DNA of 64,000 bases from Synechococcus sp. RCC307 (GCA_000063525.1 CT978603.1:925105-989104), one strand, 5' to 3'. Positions 17,043 to 24,918 are shown, counted from the first letter of the stretch. Notes: a model not told the origin generated them from the letters alone. Program-made: numbers and translations.

Positions 17043-17164
17043 GGCCCCTGCTCACCACGCAGCAGTTTTTCCTGAATCCTTGGATTGGGTGGATCTCCTA
17101 GACGCCACGACGTGCGTGTTCTGGATGACATCCATCCTGAGGAGTGGAGCAGGGGCTATAGGGC

Positions 17165-17368
17165 TCAACTCTGGTTGTTGTTGAGCTGCTTCAACGTTTC
17201 GATGTTGCTGTGGTGGTCGTGTTGTCGCGCTGGCTTGCTGTTGGGCTGAGGGTGTTGCTCATTGCCTGAAGCCTGACCAAGGGGTTCCTTGGGGCGTGTC
17301 TCTGGGTTCAGTCGTTCCGTTGTCGCTTTGTCAGGACGGCGTCCTGCTTGATGGTGTTCGTTGCTCAT
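17165..17368 (-). CDS. Small hydrophilic Asn/Gln/His-rich protein
   Basis: The 67-residue product is polar and low in complexity, with no hydrophobic core (for example LKQLNNNQS at its end). Its ATG overlaps the stop of the upstream small gene as ATGA, indicating coupled translation. Probably disordered. No family recognised. Confidence 0.5.
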   Translation of the reverse strand: MSNEHHQAGRRPDKATTERLNPETRPKEPLGQASGNEQHPQPNSKPARQHDHHSNIETLKQLNNNQS

Positions 17369-17577
17369 GGCTGACGAAATTGGGCTGGACCCTGCTCATT
17401 GAGCAAGGCGTTGGTTTCTGCGTTGATGGCCTCAAGAGGTAGATCCTGGGGATCAACGGATGGATGGTTGACCGCCCGATTTCGGGTCACCTCCACGGAG
17501 AGATTGCGCGGTTCGGGATGCTCTGGGTGATGGGCTTGATCACCGCTGTGACGGCGCCCATCTTGTGATTGATTCAT
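17365..17577 (-). CDS. Small polar protein coupled to the next gene
   Basis: From ATG 17577 the 70-residue product begins MNQSQDGRRHSGDQAHHPEH; a longer open frame reaches 17676 but would start inside a terminator. It is hydrophilic with His and Asn clusters. It shares a transcript with the gene at 17165-17368 through a 4-nt overlap. Function unknown. Confidence 0.5.
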   Translation of the reverse strand: MNQSQDGRRHSGDQAHHPEHPEPRNLSVEVTRNRAVNHPSVDPQDLPLEAINAETNALLNEQGPAQFRQP

Positions 17578-17642
17578 GAGCCAGATGCCTAGGGCCACTT
17601 CTTGCTTAAACCCCTGGTCCCAAGCCGGTATTAAGTGGCTAA

Positions 17643-17676
17643 AAACAAAATTGGCCCCTGCTGCGGCAGGGGCCAA
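17643..17676 (-). terminator. Intrinsic terminator for the lipoprotein gene
   Basis: The perfect 11-bp stem TTGGCCCCTGC / GCAGGGGCCAA has a 4-nt loop and is followed by TTTTGTTTTT on the minus strand. It lies about 35 nt past the stop of the small lipoprotein. Confidence 0.85.
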
Positions 17677-17709
17677 AAGGTCACAACGCTGAACGTGTGG
17701 TGGCTGCGC

Positions 17710-17874
17710 CTATTGATCGGCCTTGTAAGGCTCCTTGATCATCTCGTCGAGCGACTTTTCACTGGCCTGCTCGGTTTGAGACGGTGCTGGGCTTTCAGAT
17801 TTGGGCGCTTCGCTCTTGGTTCCACAGGAAACAAGCAGAATGCTGCCGATCAAAGCGAAGAAAATGCGTTTCAT
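17710..17874 (-). CDS. Small lipoprotein, 54 residues
   Basis: The frame from ATG 17874 begins MKRIFFALIGSILLVSCGTK, a short signal ending in the lipobox L-V-S-C, so Cys17 is probably lipid-modified. The rest is a polar Ser/Glu/Pro linker and a short helix ending YKADQ. A strong terminator follows. Probably tethered to a membrane facing the periplasm or thylakoid lumen. Function unknown. Confidence 0.7.
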   Translation of the reverse strand: MKRIFFALIGSILLVSCGTKSEAPKSESPAPSQTEQASEKSLDEMIKEPYKADQ

Positions 17875-17911
17875 CGGATGTCATGGTCCGTTGCGCGCGC
17901 AGCTAAGGCCA

Positions 17912-18139
17912 TCAATCTTGATCTGACCGGTCGTGCAGCGAACCAGGTGATGGTGGTTTAAAGCACCAGCGCCTGTGCAACTCCTGTTTCAGTTGTGCGA
18001 TCGCTGCATGATGGAGCCGTTGCGCTTTTTGCTCTCGTCTGCGAATTCGGTAGAGCTCCATCGCTGGTGGTAGCGATGCCTGCTCACTCGTCACCGGGGT
18101 GTCGATCACCACTGTCAATTCCGCCGAGCTGGAGGCCAT
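17912..18139 (-). CDS. Possible small protein
   Basis: From ATG 18139 the frame gives 75 residues with a helical basic stretch (LYRIRRREQKAQRLHHAAIA). A GTG at 18169 would add ten residues. It sits upstream of, and in line with, the lipoprotein gene. No family recognised and no clear ribosome site. Confidence 0.4.
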   Translation of the reverse strand: MASSSAELTVVIDTPVTSEQASLPPAMELYRIRRREQKAQRLHHAAIAQLKQELHRRWCFKPPSPGSLHDRSDQD

Positions 18140-18332
18140 GGCTTTTGAGAGCACCGCATCAATGAACACTCAGAGCTTGCCTGAGCTGGCCAAATTGGCT
18201 GGTTCCCTGGTCCAGGAATCACTGTGTTGCTGAACACCGGATGCCCCTGCCCGGAGCGTTTATTAAGTGGGGATAAAAAAACCACGCATCAAATAAATTT
18301 GATCCAAACTGTTCATTCTGAACGGTTTGCTG

Positions 18333-18575
18333 ATGAGCTTCGTCACCGTGTCCACCGCCTCGTCCTGCGCCGAGTCGGTGCTTGTGGACCCAGACACTGG
18401 CGTTGCAGCTGTCGCCTTTAAGGAGGGAATGTCATACCTCTACAAAAACGTGAGCTTGCAATCCATCCAAACGCTGCTCAAGCAGAGCCATGGTTCTGTT
18501 GATGGCTGGGTGAACGACAACCTCAGGCAGCCCAGCGTGTCTTGCACGCTCCTGTGCAAGGGGCGCTCTTGCTAG
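18333..18575 (+). CDS. KTSC-like small protein
   Basis: The 80-residue protein begins at ATG 18333. Its core DPDTGVAAVAFKEGMSYLY, followed by N-V-S-x2-S-I-Q-T-L-L and a late Gly-Trp-Val-Asn, resembles the KTSC domain, a small fold found alone or next to RNA-processing enzymes in bacteria. The tail carries several Cys. The match is by eye to the pattern x-Y-D-P-x-L-x-V-x-F-x2-G-x2-Y-x-Y, so the call is tentative. Confidence 0.55.
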   Translation: MSFVTVSTASSCAESVLVDPDTGVAAVAFKEGMSYLYKNVSLQSIQTLLKQSHGSVDGWVNDNLRQPSVSCTLLCKGRSC

Positions 18576-18586
18576 CGCTTCATGCT

Positions 18587-18697
18587 TCAAATCTGGTTGA
18601 GGGTTGTCGCCCGCGCGCCGTCGTTAGCCATCAAGGTGATGAAGTGACGTAGCCCCAGGGCGAAGGCAGCTCCAGCGATTGCAGTGATGAGGGTCAT
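18587..18697 (-). CDS. Small membrane peptide, 36 residues
   Basis: ATG 18697 is preceded by GGAGAAAG and opens MTLITAIAGAAFALGLRHFI, one Ala-rich membrane helix, then a polar tail ending TLNQI. It converges on the KTSC-like gene 12 nt away. Short, but the ribosome site and hydrophobic pattern support it. Confidence 0.5.
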   Translation of the reverse strand: MTLITAIAGAAFALGLRHFITLMANDGARATTLNQI

Positions 18698-18788
18698 GGG
18701 TCTTTCTCCGATGCCTTCACCGTCGCTCTGGCGCTGCCATCAGCGGATCCCCTAAAGGAGGGAAAGCTGGCTTTGCATGCCCCCCGGT

Positions 18789-18812
18789 CCGGTGATTGTG
18801 GGCGGGCGGTAA
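18789..18812 (+). pseudogene. Short remnant of the prohibitin gene end
   Basis: The 24 bases encode PVIVGGR plus stop, matching the terminal codons of the prohibitin gene and of its fragment at 16666-16776; the first 15 bases are identical to the latter. Preceding bases do not align. It may be the third copy of the same duplicated end or chance. Confidence 0.45.
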
Positions 18813-19200
18813 TCCACTGTTGAAAAATTAAAAGCAGTCATCAGCATCGAGGCATTCCATCGGCATGCTGAAAGCAGAAGGTGACTCACGAGGTGACCAA
18901 GAGTTTCTGCTGCTCGACTGCTCGAGCATCACTTGATTCGTCTGCGTTCTGGTACGACGATGCCTTGCCCCATGGCTACCTAACGCCGATGGAGAAGGAG
19001 TGGTTTTATTGGCGTGACTGCGCTCGCCAGCGCGCTGATCGAGCGCTATCGCCTTGGAATCCAGTTCGTTATTGAACAGCAGCTGAGCTCGCTCAAACAA
19101 AAGCACTGGCTGCGCTCAGCAGCAGCGCAGCACCAGCGACGTAGGCCCAGATCTTTTCAGCGTTCAAACGAGTCTTGGCAGCTTTTGTTCCACAGAACAA
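18813..19200. other. Gene-poor stretch
   Basis: Several open frames cross here but none shows a ribosome site, a recognisable domain or protein-like composition. I see no strong hairpin. Confidence 0.4.
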
Positions 19201-19392
19201 CTAGCGGCGGCCTTCTGCTGTGGTCAGCCTGGTTGGCCCAATTGTCAGCGGGTGCAAACGCCAACGAGCTGGCGAATCCAAACCCAAAAAAAGGGTGCCC
19301 ATGCTCAGAGCACCCCAGGTATCCCACTCAACGCACGACTCCCACTCCTGGGAGCGTTCCTTCAAGCTATGTTCGCGGGGATACAAAGCCAT
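19201..19392 (-). CDS. Doubtful small protein containing a terminator-like hairpin
   Basis: A 63-codon frame from ATG 19392 includes the plausible hydrophobic piece WGALSMGTLFLGLD. However, GGGTGC / GCACCC (19293-19315), with a T7 run on the minus strand, looks like an intrinsic terminator inside it. Either the frame is real and the hairpin fortuitous, or a short RNA ends here. Confidence 0.3.
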   Translation of the reverse strand: MALYPREHSLKERSQEWESCVEWDTWGALSMGTLFLGLDSPARWRLHPLTIGPTRLTTAEGRR

Positions 19393-19460
19393 CAGCAGAA
19401 ATACGCATGACGGGAGTGCCGAGGTGCGCTTAGGTTTCGAAACCCTCACCAGGAAGAGCC

Positions 19461-19535
19461 ATGGTCAGCACCCTTCCCGCGATCGCTTGTTGTTCGCTGT
19501 TGCTGCTTCTGGTGATCAGCTCACAGCACTTTTGA
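19461..19535 (+). CDS. Possible 24-residue membrane peptide
   Basis: AGGAAG lies 4 nt before ATG 19461, which opens MVSTLPAIACC, then a Leu run and SSQHF. A single helix with a good ribosome site, but too short to be sure. Confidence 0.3.
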   Translation: MVSTLPAIACCSLLLLLVISSQHF

Positions 19536-19539
19536 TGCT

Positions 19540-19848
19540 TTAGAAGGCATACGCCTCAGGCTCGCTATCCGTTGCCACCCCGCTGGCTTGTTTGCGTAGG
19601 TCTTCAGCTTCTTGGCAGCGATCAGCGGTTCCCTGCTCGCAATCCAGCATCAGCACAGTCCAGCGTTTGCACTGTTCTGAATCGCTATGGCAAACGCGAT
19701 TGGCTCCGCGAATCGTGAGCAAGGGGTCATGCAGTTGCTGATGGCTCAACACGATCTCTGGCGGCTTGCTCACTGAGTTGGCGCAAGCCGACAAGAGCAA
19801 AACGGCAACTGCCGCGGTGAGCGTTGGCGCGGTTGGTTTTATTTCCAA
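19540..19848 (-). CDS. Small lipoprotein
   Basis: The 102-residue product has a signal with lipobox LLLSAC (Cys22) and a mature part with three more Cys (in NRVCHSDSEQC and LDCEQG), enough for disulfides. The start is TTG 19848, overlapping the end of the upstream small gene by 10 nt, which suggests coupling; no ATG start gives a better signal. Probably periplasmic or luminal. Function unknown. Confidence 0.6.
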   Translation of the reverse strand: MEIKPTAPTLTAAVAVLLLSACANSVSKPPEIVLSHQQLHDPLLTIRGANRVCHSDSEQCKRWTVLMLDCEQGTADRCQEAEDLRKQASGVATDSEPEAYAF

Positions 19849-19988
19849 GTGGACAGCAGCTTGATCTCATCAGCCACCTTGGAGGCGTTGTGGAAATGCT
19901 TCACAGCTTCCTTACGGCCAGTGGCGCACTCGGCTTTGTGCATCAAGCGCACGTATTGGTTTTTGAGGTTGGAGAGTTTCTTTTGCAT
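19839..19988 (-). CDS. Small basic helical protein
   Basis: From ATG 19988 the 49-residue protein begins MQKKLSNLKNQYVRLMHKAE and is Lys/His-rich and helical throughout. A TTG at 20099 would add 37 residues. Its stop overlaps the start of the lipoprotein gene. I recall similar small proteins in marine Synechococcus but know no function. Confidence 0.55.
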   Translation of the reverse strand: MQKKLSNLKNQYVRLMHKAECATGRKEAVKHFHNASKVADEIKLLSTWK

Positions 19989-20141
19989 CTGCTGGTCTCT
20001 CGCTGTACGTCGGTTAATGCTTTGTGTTTTATAGGCCGAAATGTTTTGACCGTCAGAAAAGTGGCCCTTCCAGGGTTGATGCTTTCTGTTTAATTCCAAA
20101 TCTGTCGTCAGGCTGTCGGGAAAGCCGAATGACTGTGGTGG

Positions 20142-20291
20142 TTATTGCCGCCCCACCATGCGAATGCGTTCGGCTTCCAGCTTGATCAGTTGACGACGGG
20201 CTTCGCGGCCCAAATCACTCTCAGGGCCGTGCTGCAGTAGGCGCGCTCGCCAGCGAGCGATCACGCGATCGTGGAGCTCAAGCTCGCTCAT
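20142..20291 (-). CDS. Small RW-HG family protein, member A
   Basis: ATG 20291 opens a 49-residue basic helical protein. Its centre RWRARLLQHGPES, then LGREARRQL, matches two other tiny proteins in this window: 47870-48037 (RWKARLVLHGPAS) and 38323-38463 (RWNSRQDIHGVES). The shared pattern is I-x-R-W-x2-R-x3-H-G-x2-S-x2-G-R-x-A. This repeated pattern is good evidence for coding. Function unknown; no hydrophobic segment, so probably cytosolic. Confidence 0.7.
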   Translation of the reverse strand: MSELELHDRVIARWRARLLQHGPESDLGREARRQLIKLEAERIRMVGRQ

Positions 20292-20331
20292 TGGCTCGCC
20301 CTAATCAGAACAAGCTAGGGCGATCACTTCG

Positions 20332-20553
20332 TTATTGATGGCGCTCCATCTCTATGGCGTTGTCGTGGAGACGCTTTTCGTGCTCGTGCTCCTTGGCCCA
20401 GCCCTCTTGCAGATGAGCGCTGCTCACCTCTGGTTCGCCATCGCCTTGCTTGCCCTCAGCGATCTGTAGATCGTGCAATTTCTTGTCGTGGGCGTGGTGC
20501 TTGGCCCAAGCCTGGAAATCGCCATCGGCTCCAGCTGGTTTGAAATCAGCCAT
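20332..20553 (-). CDS. Small His/Glu-rich hydrophilic protein
   Basis: The 73-residue protein contains an internal repeat: WAKHHAHDKKLHDLQIAEGK and WAKEHEHEKRLHDNAIEMER. The duplicated unit W-A-K-x-H-x-H-x-K-x-L-H-D with regular His spacing could bind metal, but that is inference. No signal peptide. ATG 20553. Confidence 0.65.
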   Translation of the reverse strand: MADFKPAGADGDFQAWAKHHAHDKKLHDLQIAEGKQGDGEPEVSSAHLQEGWAKEHEHEKRLHDNAIEMERHQ

Positions 20554-20598
20554 GACAGCGCTGCAAATGCTTCGGTCTTAACCCAGCTCGCCAGCTGC

Positions 20599-20829
20599 TT
20601 ACCAGCTGACGCTGCCGCCACGGCCGTTGGGGCCGTTCATGTTGACCGAGCCATTGCGGCCAGGATTCACCTTCACCTTGGATCCGCCACCGCCTTGGAC
20701 TTTGACGCCACCGCGATTGACGTTGACCGAACCGCCATTGCCATTTTTGACCTTCACCCCAGCCAGCGCTGGTGCGGCCATGGTCATGGTCAGCAGCGAT
20801 GCGCAAGCCAGAGCGGAGAAAATTTTCAT
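20599..20829 (-). CDS. Exported Gly/Asn-rich repeat protein
   Basis: The 76-residue product has a signal peptide (about residues 1-23, ending ALA) and a mature part made of short G-G-x-V-x-V and N-G/N-R repeats, low complexity and basic. It resembles the exported protein at 37587-37820 in design, though not closely in sequence. Probably an extracytoplasmic beta-rich peptide. Function unknown. Confidence 0.65.
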   Translation of the reverse strand: MKIFSALACASLLTMTMAAPALAGVKVKNGNGGSVNVNRGGVKVQGGGGSKVKVNPGRNGSVNMNGPNGRGGSVSW

Positions 20830-20988
20830 GGTTGGTCGTTACCTCGCCTTTTTGGTAGCCATAGCAACTTGTGGTGAGAGGTGAGCAGTGATTTCTAGAG
20901 GTGCTGTTAGTCATTCCTGGAAGGAATTTCTCAGCGGTCTTTCAGCTGCCTCGACGCACAGCACTCGCACAATCAGGCACATCACCGG

Positions 20989-21486
20989 ATGGAAGGCGTT
21001 GTGCTGGCTGTGTTGACTTCGTTGCTTGCAGCGGCGTTGCCTTGGCAACCAACTGAATTGGTGCTCGAACGCAGCAAACGGCAACTGCGGGTGATTCAAA
21101 ACGGCCGCCAAATTGCCAGTTATCCCGTGGCGGTGGGGCGCGCCACCAATCCCACACCACTGGGCACCCACCGGGTGCATCGCCTCGAGAAAGATCCCAT
21201 CTGGAGCAGCCCCTGGCGCAAAAGGCAGGTGGCGGCATCAGCCACTGGGCCCTTAGGAACCCGCTGGATTGGTTTTTGGTATCGCTGCGGCAAGCGCAGC
21301 TCCACCGATCGCCGGCCGCCGCGGTTTGAAGCCGACAACTGCCGCGAGATTGGATTTCACGGCACCGGCAAGCTCAGCAGCATTGGCCAGGCGGCCACCT
21401 TTGGTTGCGTGCGTTTGCGCAATCAAGACGCTATTTCCCTCTTTGATCTCGTCAAAGAGGGCGACATCGTGCGTGTGGTGCCCTAG
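20989..21486 (+). CDS. L,D-transpeptidase (YkuD family)
   Basis: The 165-residue protein has a hydrophobic N-terminus and a YkuD domain with the catalytic region FHGTGK followed by ATFGCVRLRN. The Cys in G-C-V-R is the nucleophile and the upstream His belongs to the active site; this family usually shows S-H-G-C, here T-F-G-C. These enzymes make 3-3 cross-links in peptidoglycan or attach lipoproteins in the periplasm. It abuts the convergent small membrane gene. Confidence 0.88.
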   Translation: MEGVVLAVLTSLLAAALPWQPTELVLERSKRQLRVIQNGRQIASYPVAVGRATNPTPLGTHRVHRLEKDPIWSSPWRKRQVAASATGPLGTRWIGFWYRCGKRSSTDRRPPRFEADNCREIGFHGTGKLSSIGQAATFGCVRLRNQDAISLFDLVKEGDIVRVVP

Positions 21487-21618
21487 TTAGGCGGCCGCGC
21501 TGCGGCGTTGCTGCAGGCCCCAAGCCACAGCACCGGCGCTGATCACCACCAGCGCGCCACTGGTGACCAAGAAGCTGAGGGTGAGCACCAGGCCCACAAC
21601 ACTGCCGAGGAACGACAT
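21487..21618 (-). CDS. Small membrane protein, 43 residues
   Basis: From ATG 21618 the frame begins MSFLGSVVGLVLTLSFLVTS, continues hydrophobic and ends in QQRRSAAA, so it has one long or two short helices. A longer open frame to 21732 is less likely. No family recognised. Confidence 0.55.
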   Translation of the reverse strand: MSFLGSVVGLVLTLSFLVTSGALVVISAGAVAWGLQQRRSAAA

Positions 21619-21784
21619 CTTCACGCGCAGCAATTGGCTTTTGATCAGCAAGATCAGCAACAAGCCAACGGTGGCTTTTAGGCCAGCCACCTTGGCGGCC
21701 AGCAGCGGGGTCAGAGGGCAGGGCAACAACATCGGCAGCGCGGCGTGGCCCCGTGATTCTGGCGAGCGTTTGTTCGCATCGTGA

Positions 21785-22471
21785 TCAGGGTTTGCGCCAG
21801 ATCACCGCTTTGCGGCGGTTGGGATACATCTCAGTGCACATGGAGCAGACGCGGCCATCACAGCCGCGGGCGGTGCAGAACTCCCGGCCCCAAAAAATGA
21901 TCTGCAGATGCAGGCGGTTCCAGTGCTCTTTGGGGAACAGCCGTTTGAGGTCGGCTTCCGTTTGAGCCACGCTGTCGCCATTGCTGAGGCCCCAGCGCTG
22001 GGCCAGCCGGTGGATATGGGTGTCCACGGGAAAGGCCGGTACGCCAAAGGCCTGCGACATCACCACGCTGGCTGTTTTGTGTCCCACTCCGGGCAGGGCT
22101 TCGAGGGCCTCAAAGCTGCCTGGCACCTCGCCCCCATGGCGTTCCAGCAGCAACTCAGCCAAGCGTTTGACGTTCTTGGCCTTGGTTTTGGCCAGACCCA
22201 GTTGGCGGATCAAGCCGAGGATCTCCGCTTCGCTTAATGCCGCCATCGCCGCTGGATTGGGGCCAGCGGCAAACAGGGCCGGCGTGACCTCATTGACCTT
22301 CTTGTCGGTGCATTGGGCGCTGAGCAGCACAGCGATCAGCAGCGTGAAGGCATCGCTGTGATCCAACGGGATGGGTGTTTCGGGGTACTGCTCATTCAGC
22401 CGGCGGATGATCGTTTCAACGCGTTCCTGCTTCTTCACGGATGCGGCCAAGAGGCGCCAATCTGGCGGCAT
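21785..22471 (-). CDS. nth: Endonuclease III (Nth)
   Basis: The 228-residue base-excision-repair glycosylase/lyase has the helix-hairpin-helix GVGHKTA with its catalytic Lys and the following VDTHIHR with its Asp. It removes oxidised pyrimidines and nicks DNA. The C-terminal Cys cluster reads C-x4-C-x4-C-x2-C, not the classical C-x6-C-x2-C-x5-C, so the iron-sulfur site is a variant. ATG 22471 overlaps the divergent FAD gene's open frame; a start at GTG 22438 is an alternative. Confidence 0.92.
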   Translation of the reverse strand: MPPDWRLLAASVKKQERVETIIRRLNEQYPETPIPLDHSDAFTLLIAVLLSAQCTDKKVNEVTPALFAAGPNPAAMAALSEAEILGLIRQLGLAKTKAKNVKRLAELLLERHGGEVPGSFEALEALPGVGHKTASVVMSQAFGVPAFPVDTHIHRLAQRWGLSNGDSVAQTEADLKRLFPKEHWNRLHLQIIFWGREFCTARGCDGRVCSMCTEMYPNRRKAVIWRKP

Positions 22472-22485
22472 CCTCGCGGAACACC

Positions 22486-24015
22486 GTGGCCAGCAAAACC
22501 GGCGTGATCGTCATCGGTAGCGGTATTGGCGGGCTCTGCTGCGCCGGACTGCTGGCTCGCGGTGGCAAGGAGGTGGTGGTGCTTGAGGCCCACAGCAAGC
22601 CCGGTGGTGCGGCCCACGGATTTGGCAAGACCTATCACTACGAATCCGGCCCCTCGCTATGGAGTGGTTTGGGCCGCTGGCCCAGTAGCAATCCCCTGGC
22701 CCAGATCCTGCGGGCCCTCGGCCAGGAACTGGAGGTGATCGAATATCGCGATTGGGATGTGTTGTTCCCGGAAGGGCATCTGCGCATTGGTGTGGGCAAC
22801 GCCGACTTCGAAGCGGTGGTGCAGCAGTTGCGGGGGGCCGCGGCGGTGGCGGAATGGCAACGCTTCATGCAGGTTTTGCAGCCGATTGCAGCTGCTGCCG
22901 ATGCCTTGCCGCTGTTAGCGCTTCGCCCAGGAGCCGATGTGATGGCCCAGCTGCTGCGCCGCGGCGGACAGCTGTTGCCGCACCTGGCGTCAATGCGCCA
23001 TCTCGGTGGTGCCTTTGGTCCTTTGGTGGATCAGCACCTGCGTGATCCTTTTCTGCGCCATTGGGCGGATTTGCTCTGTTTTTTGATCAGCGGTCTACCG
23101 ATGGGCGGCACCAATGCCGCAGCTATGGCCACGTTGTTTGGTCAGTGGTTTGAACCCGATGCCTGTTTGGATTTCCCTAAAGGCGGCAGCAAGGCTGTGG
23201 TGATGGCTTTGGTGCGCGGTTTGGAAGCCCATGGCGGTGAGCTGCGTCTGCGCAGCCGCGTCAAGCGCGTGCTGCTCGATGGGGAGCGCGCCATTGGCGT
23301 TGAGCTGGAGAGCGGAGAGCAGATCCACGCCGAGCATGTGGTGAGCAATGCCGATGTGTGGAGCACGCTCAAGCTGCTGCCCGAGGGGGTGGCGCGGCGC
23401 TGGCAGCGGCAACGGGGCGCCACACCAGCCTGCGGTTCGTTTTTGCATTTGCATCTGGGCTTCGATGCCACGGGTCTGGACGACCTACCGATTCACACGG
23501 TGTGGGTGGGGGACTGGGAGCGCGGCATCACCGCCGAACGCAACGCTGTTGTGGTGTCGATTCCTTCTGTCCTGGATCCCTCCATGGCACCAGCTGGCCG
23601 CCACGTGCTGCATGCCTACACGCCAGCCAATGAGCCCTGGGAGCTTTGGCAGGGCCTTGAGCGCGATAGCCCTGACTATCAGCAGTTGCGCCGTGAGCGC
23701 TGTCAGGTGTTTTGGGATGTGTTGGAGCAGCGCATTCCAGACATTCGCCAGCGCTGCGATGTGGTGATGGAAGGAACGCCTCTCACCCACCGACGTTTTC
23801 TCAACGTTCACAACGGCAGCTATGGGCCAGCGCTACCAGCCAATGAGGGTCTCTTCCCTGGTGTGACCACACCGCTCAAACAGTTTTGGATGTGTGGCTC
23901 CAGCACCTTCCCTGGCATTGGTATTCCTCCGGTGGCCGCTAGTGGCGCCTTGGCAGCCCACGGAATCCTGGGCCGTCAGAACCAACAGGAACTGCTGGAG
24001 AGCCTTGGTTTGTAG
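22486..24015 (+). CDS. Carotenoid isomerase-like FAD-dependent oxidoreductase
   Basis: The FAD-binding Rossmann motif VIVIGSGIGGLCCA lies at the very N-terminus if translation starts at GTG 22486; an ATG at 22441 would add 15 residues and overlap nth. A late GIGIPPVAASG motif is typical of phytoene desaturase/CrtISO-type enzymes. About 509 residues is normal. The family isomerises or desaturates polyenes or acts on related lipids. It is distinct in detail from bona fide CrtI, so the substrate is uncertain. Confidence 0.8.
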   Translation: MASKTGVIVIGSGIGGLCCAGLLARGGKEVVVLEAHSKPGGAAHGFGKTYHYESGPSLWSGLGRWPSSNPLAQILRALGQELEVIEYRDWDVLFPEGHLRIGVGNADFEAVVQQLRGAAAVAEWQRFMQVLQPIAAAADALPLLALRPGADVMAQLLRRGGQLLPHLASMRHLGGAFGPLVDQHLRDPFLRHWADLLCFLISGLPMGGTNAAAMATLFGQWFEPDACLDFPKGGSKAVVMALVRGLEAHGGELRLRSRVKRVLLDGERAIGVELESGEQIHAEHVVSNADVWSTLKLLPEGVARRWQRQRGATPACGSFLHLHLGFDATGLDDLPIHTVWVGDWERGITAERNAVVVSIPSVLDPSMAPAGRHVLHAYTPANEPWELWQGLERDSPDYQQLRRERCQVFWDVLEQRIPDIRQRCDVVMEGTPLTHRRFLNVHNGSYGPALPANEGLFPGVTTPLKQFWMCGSSTFPGIGIPPVAASGALAAHGILGRQNQQELLESLGL

Positions 24016-24021
24016 CGGGGT

Positions 24022-24150
24022 TTAGTGCTGGTGCTCGACGCCGACCTCATCGCTGGCGTCGTGGTTCGGATGGGCACTGACCGAAACAGGCAGCAGCAGG
24101 GCAGCCAGGGCAAACGTTGCGCAGAGAAAGCGGAACACGACTTGGGTCAA
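24022..24150 (-). CDS. Small exported His-rich peptide
   Basis: The frame from TTG 24150 (or GTG 24138) gives 38-42 residues: a signal peptide with LAALLLPVSVSA, then a short mature part HPNHDASDEVGVEHQH. The four His and several acids could bind a metal. No ATG exists in frame. It converges on the FAD gene 7 nt away. Real coding is likely given the textbook signal. Confidence 0.5.
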   Translation of the reverse strand: MTQVVFRFLCATFALAALLLPVSVSAHPNHDASDEVGVEHQH

Positions 24151-24280
24151 TACACCTTTCGACCATACCGATTCACTGGCCGCTTGACCGTTCATCGGGC
24201 GCTTGTTGGCGGCGACCCACCATGAGGGGCTTTCGGCTCAGTGCATGTGCCGGCATGATGCGGCCACTGATTGCTGCCGT

Positions 24281-24580
24281 ATGCGCCTGTTTGTGATGCG
24301 TGCTGCTGCAGCCAGCTTGCTGATGGCGGCCCCTGCGGCCGCCATGCCTGGGTTCGACAAACTGCAAATCAGCCTTGAGGGGCAGGCCCAAGGGTGGCTG
24401 CAAGCCACCTGCACCTACTACGGCCTGGGCTGGTTGGAGCCCGACAAAGCCACCCAGTCGCTGAGGCGTTTGGTCCTGTTAATCGGCAAAGATTTGGGGC
24501 ATCAAGCGGCTGTGGAAGCCAAAGCAGCAGCGCTCAAGCGCGATCCTGGTTGCCAATCGGTGTGGCCAGATTCCCTTTGA
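24281..24580 (+). CDS. Small exported protein
   Basis: From ATG 24281 the 99-residue product has a signal peptide (about 1-20, ending AAAMPG). A mature helical domain contains two Cys (ATCTYYGLGWLEPDK and DPGCQSVW). An earlier in-frame start at 24203 lacks signal character. Function unknown. Confidence 0.65.
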   Translation: MRLFVMRAAAASLLMAAPAAAMPGFDKLQISLEGQAQGWLQATCTYYGLGWLEPDKATQSLRRLVLLIGKDLGHQAAVEAKAAALKRDPGCQSVWPDSL

Positions 24581-24668
24581 GTGCATGAGTCTTAGCTGGC
24601 ACAGGACAGATTTTTCTTGCGTCAGAGGGAAGATTTCTTAGGTTGCGGTTGCCAAAGGCAGTCGTTCC

Positions 24669-24812
24669 ATGAACCGCGTTCAGCAGTTCCTGTCTGTTGC
24701 CCTGTTCGTCGTGGCAGCCACCCAGATCGCGATCGGGGTTGTGAGCTCCACCACGAACGCTGCTACTGGCAATCCTGTCGATCCATCTGATTTGTCGAGC
24801 AACTCGCGCTGA
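24669..24812 (+). CDS. Small membrane-anchored peptide, 47 residues
   Basis: ATG 24669 opens MNRVQQFLSVALFVVAATQI and a helix of about 22 residues, followed by a polar Ser/Asn/Pro tail. It precedes the bicarbonate transporter gene by 106 nt in the same direction. No family recognised. Confidence 0.55.
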   Translation: MNRVQQFLSVALFVVAATQIAIGVVSSTTNAATGNPVDPSDLSSNSR

Positions 24813-24918
24813 ATCGTTGCCGTTGTTACCAAATCGCCTCCTAATCCAGGGGAGAGCCGGTTGATCCTTGCCATCTCAATCTTGGCGTCGTCAGGATTCA
24901 GCAACTAGCGCCGCTGCG

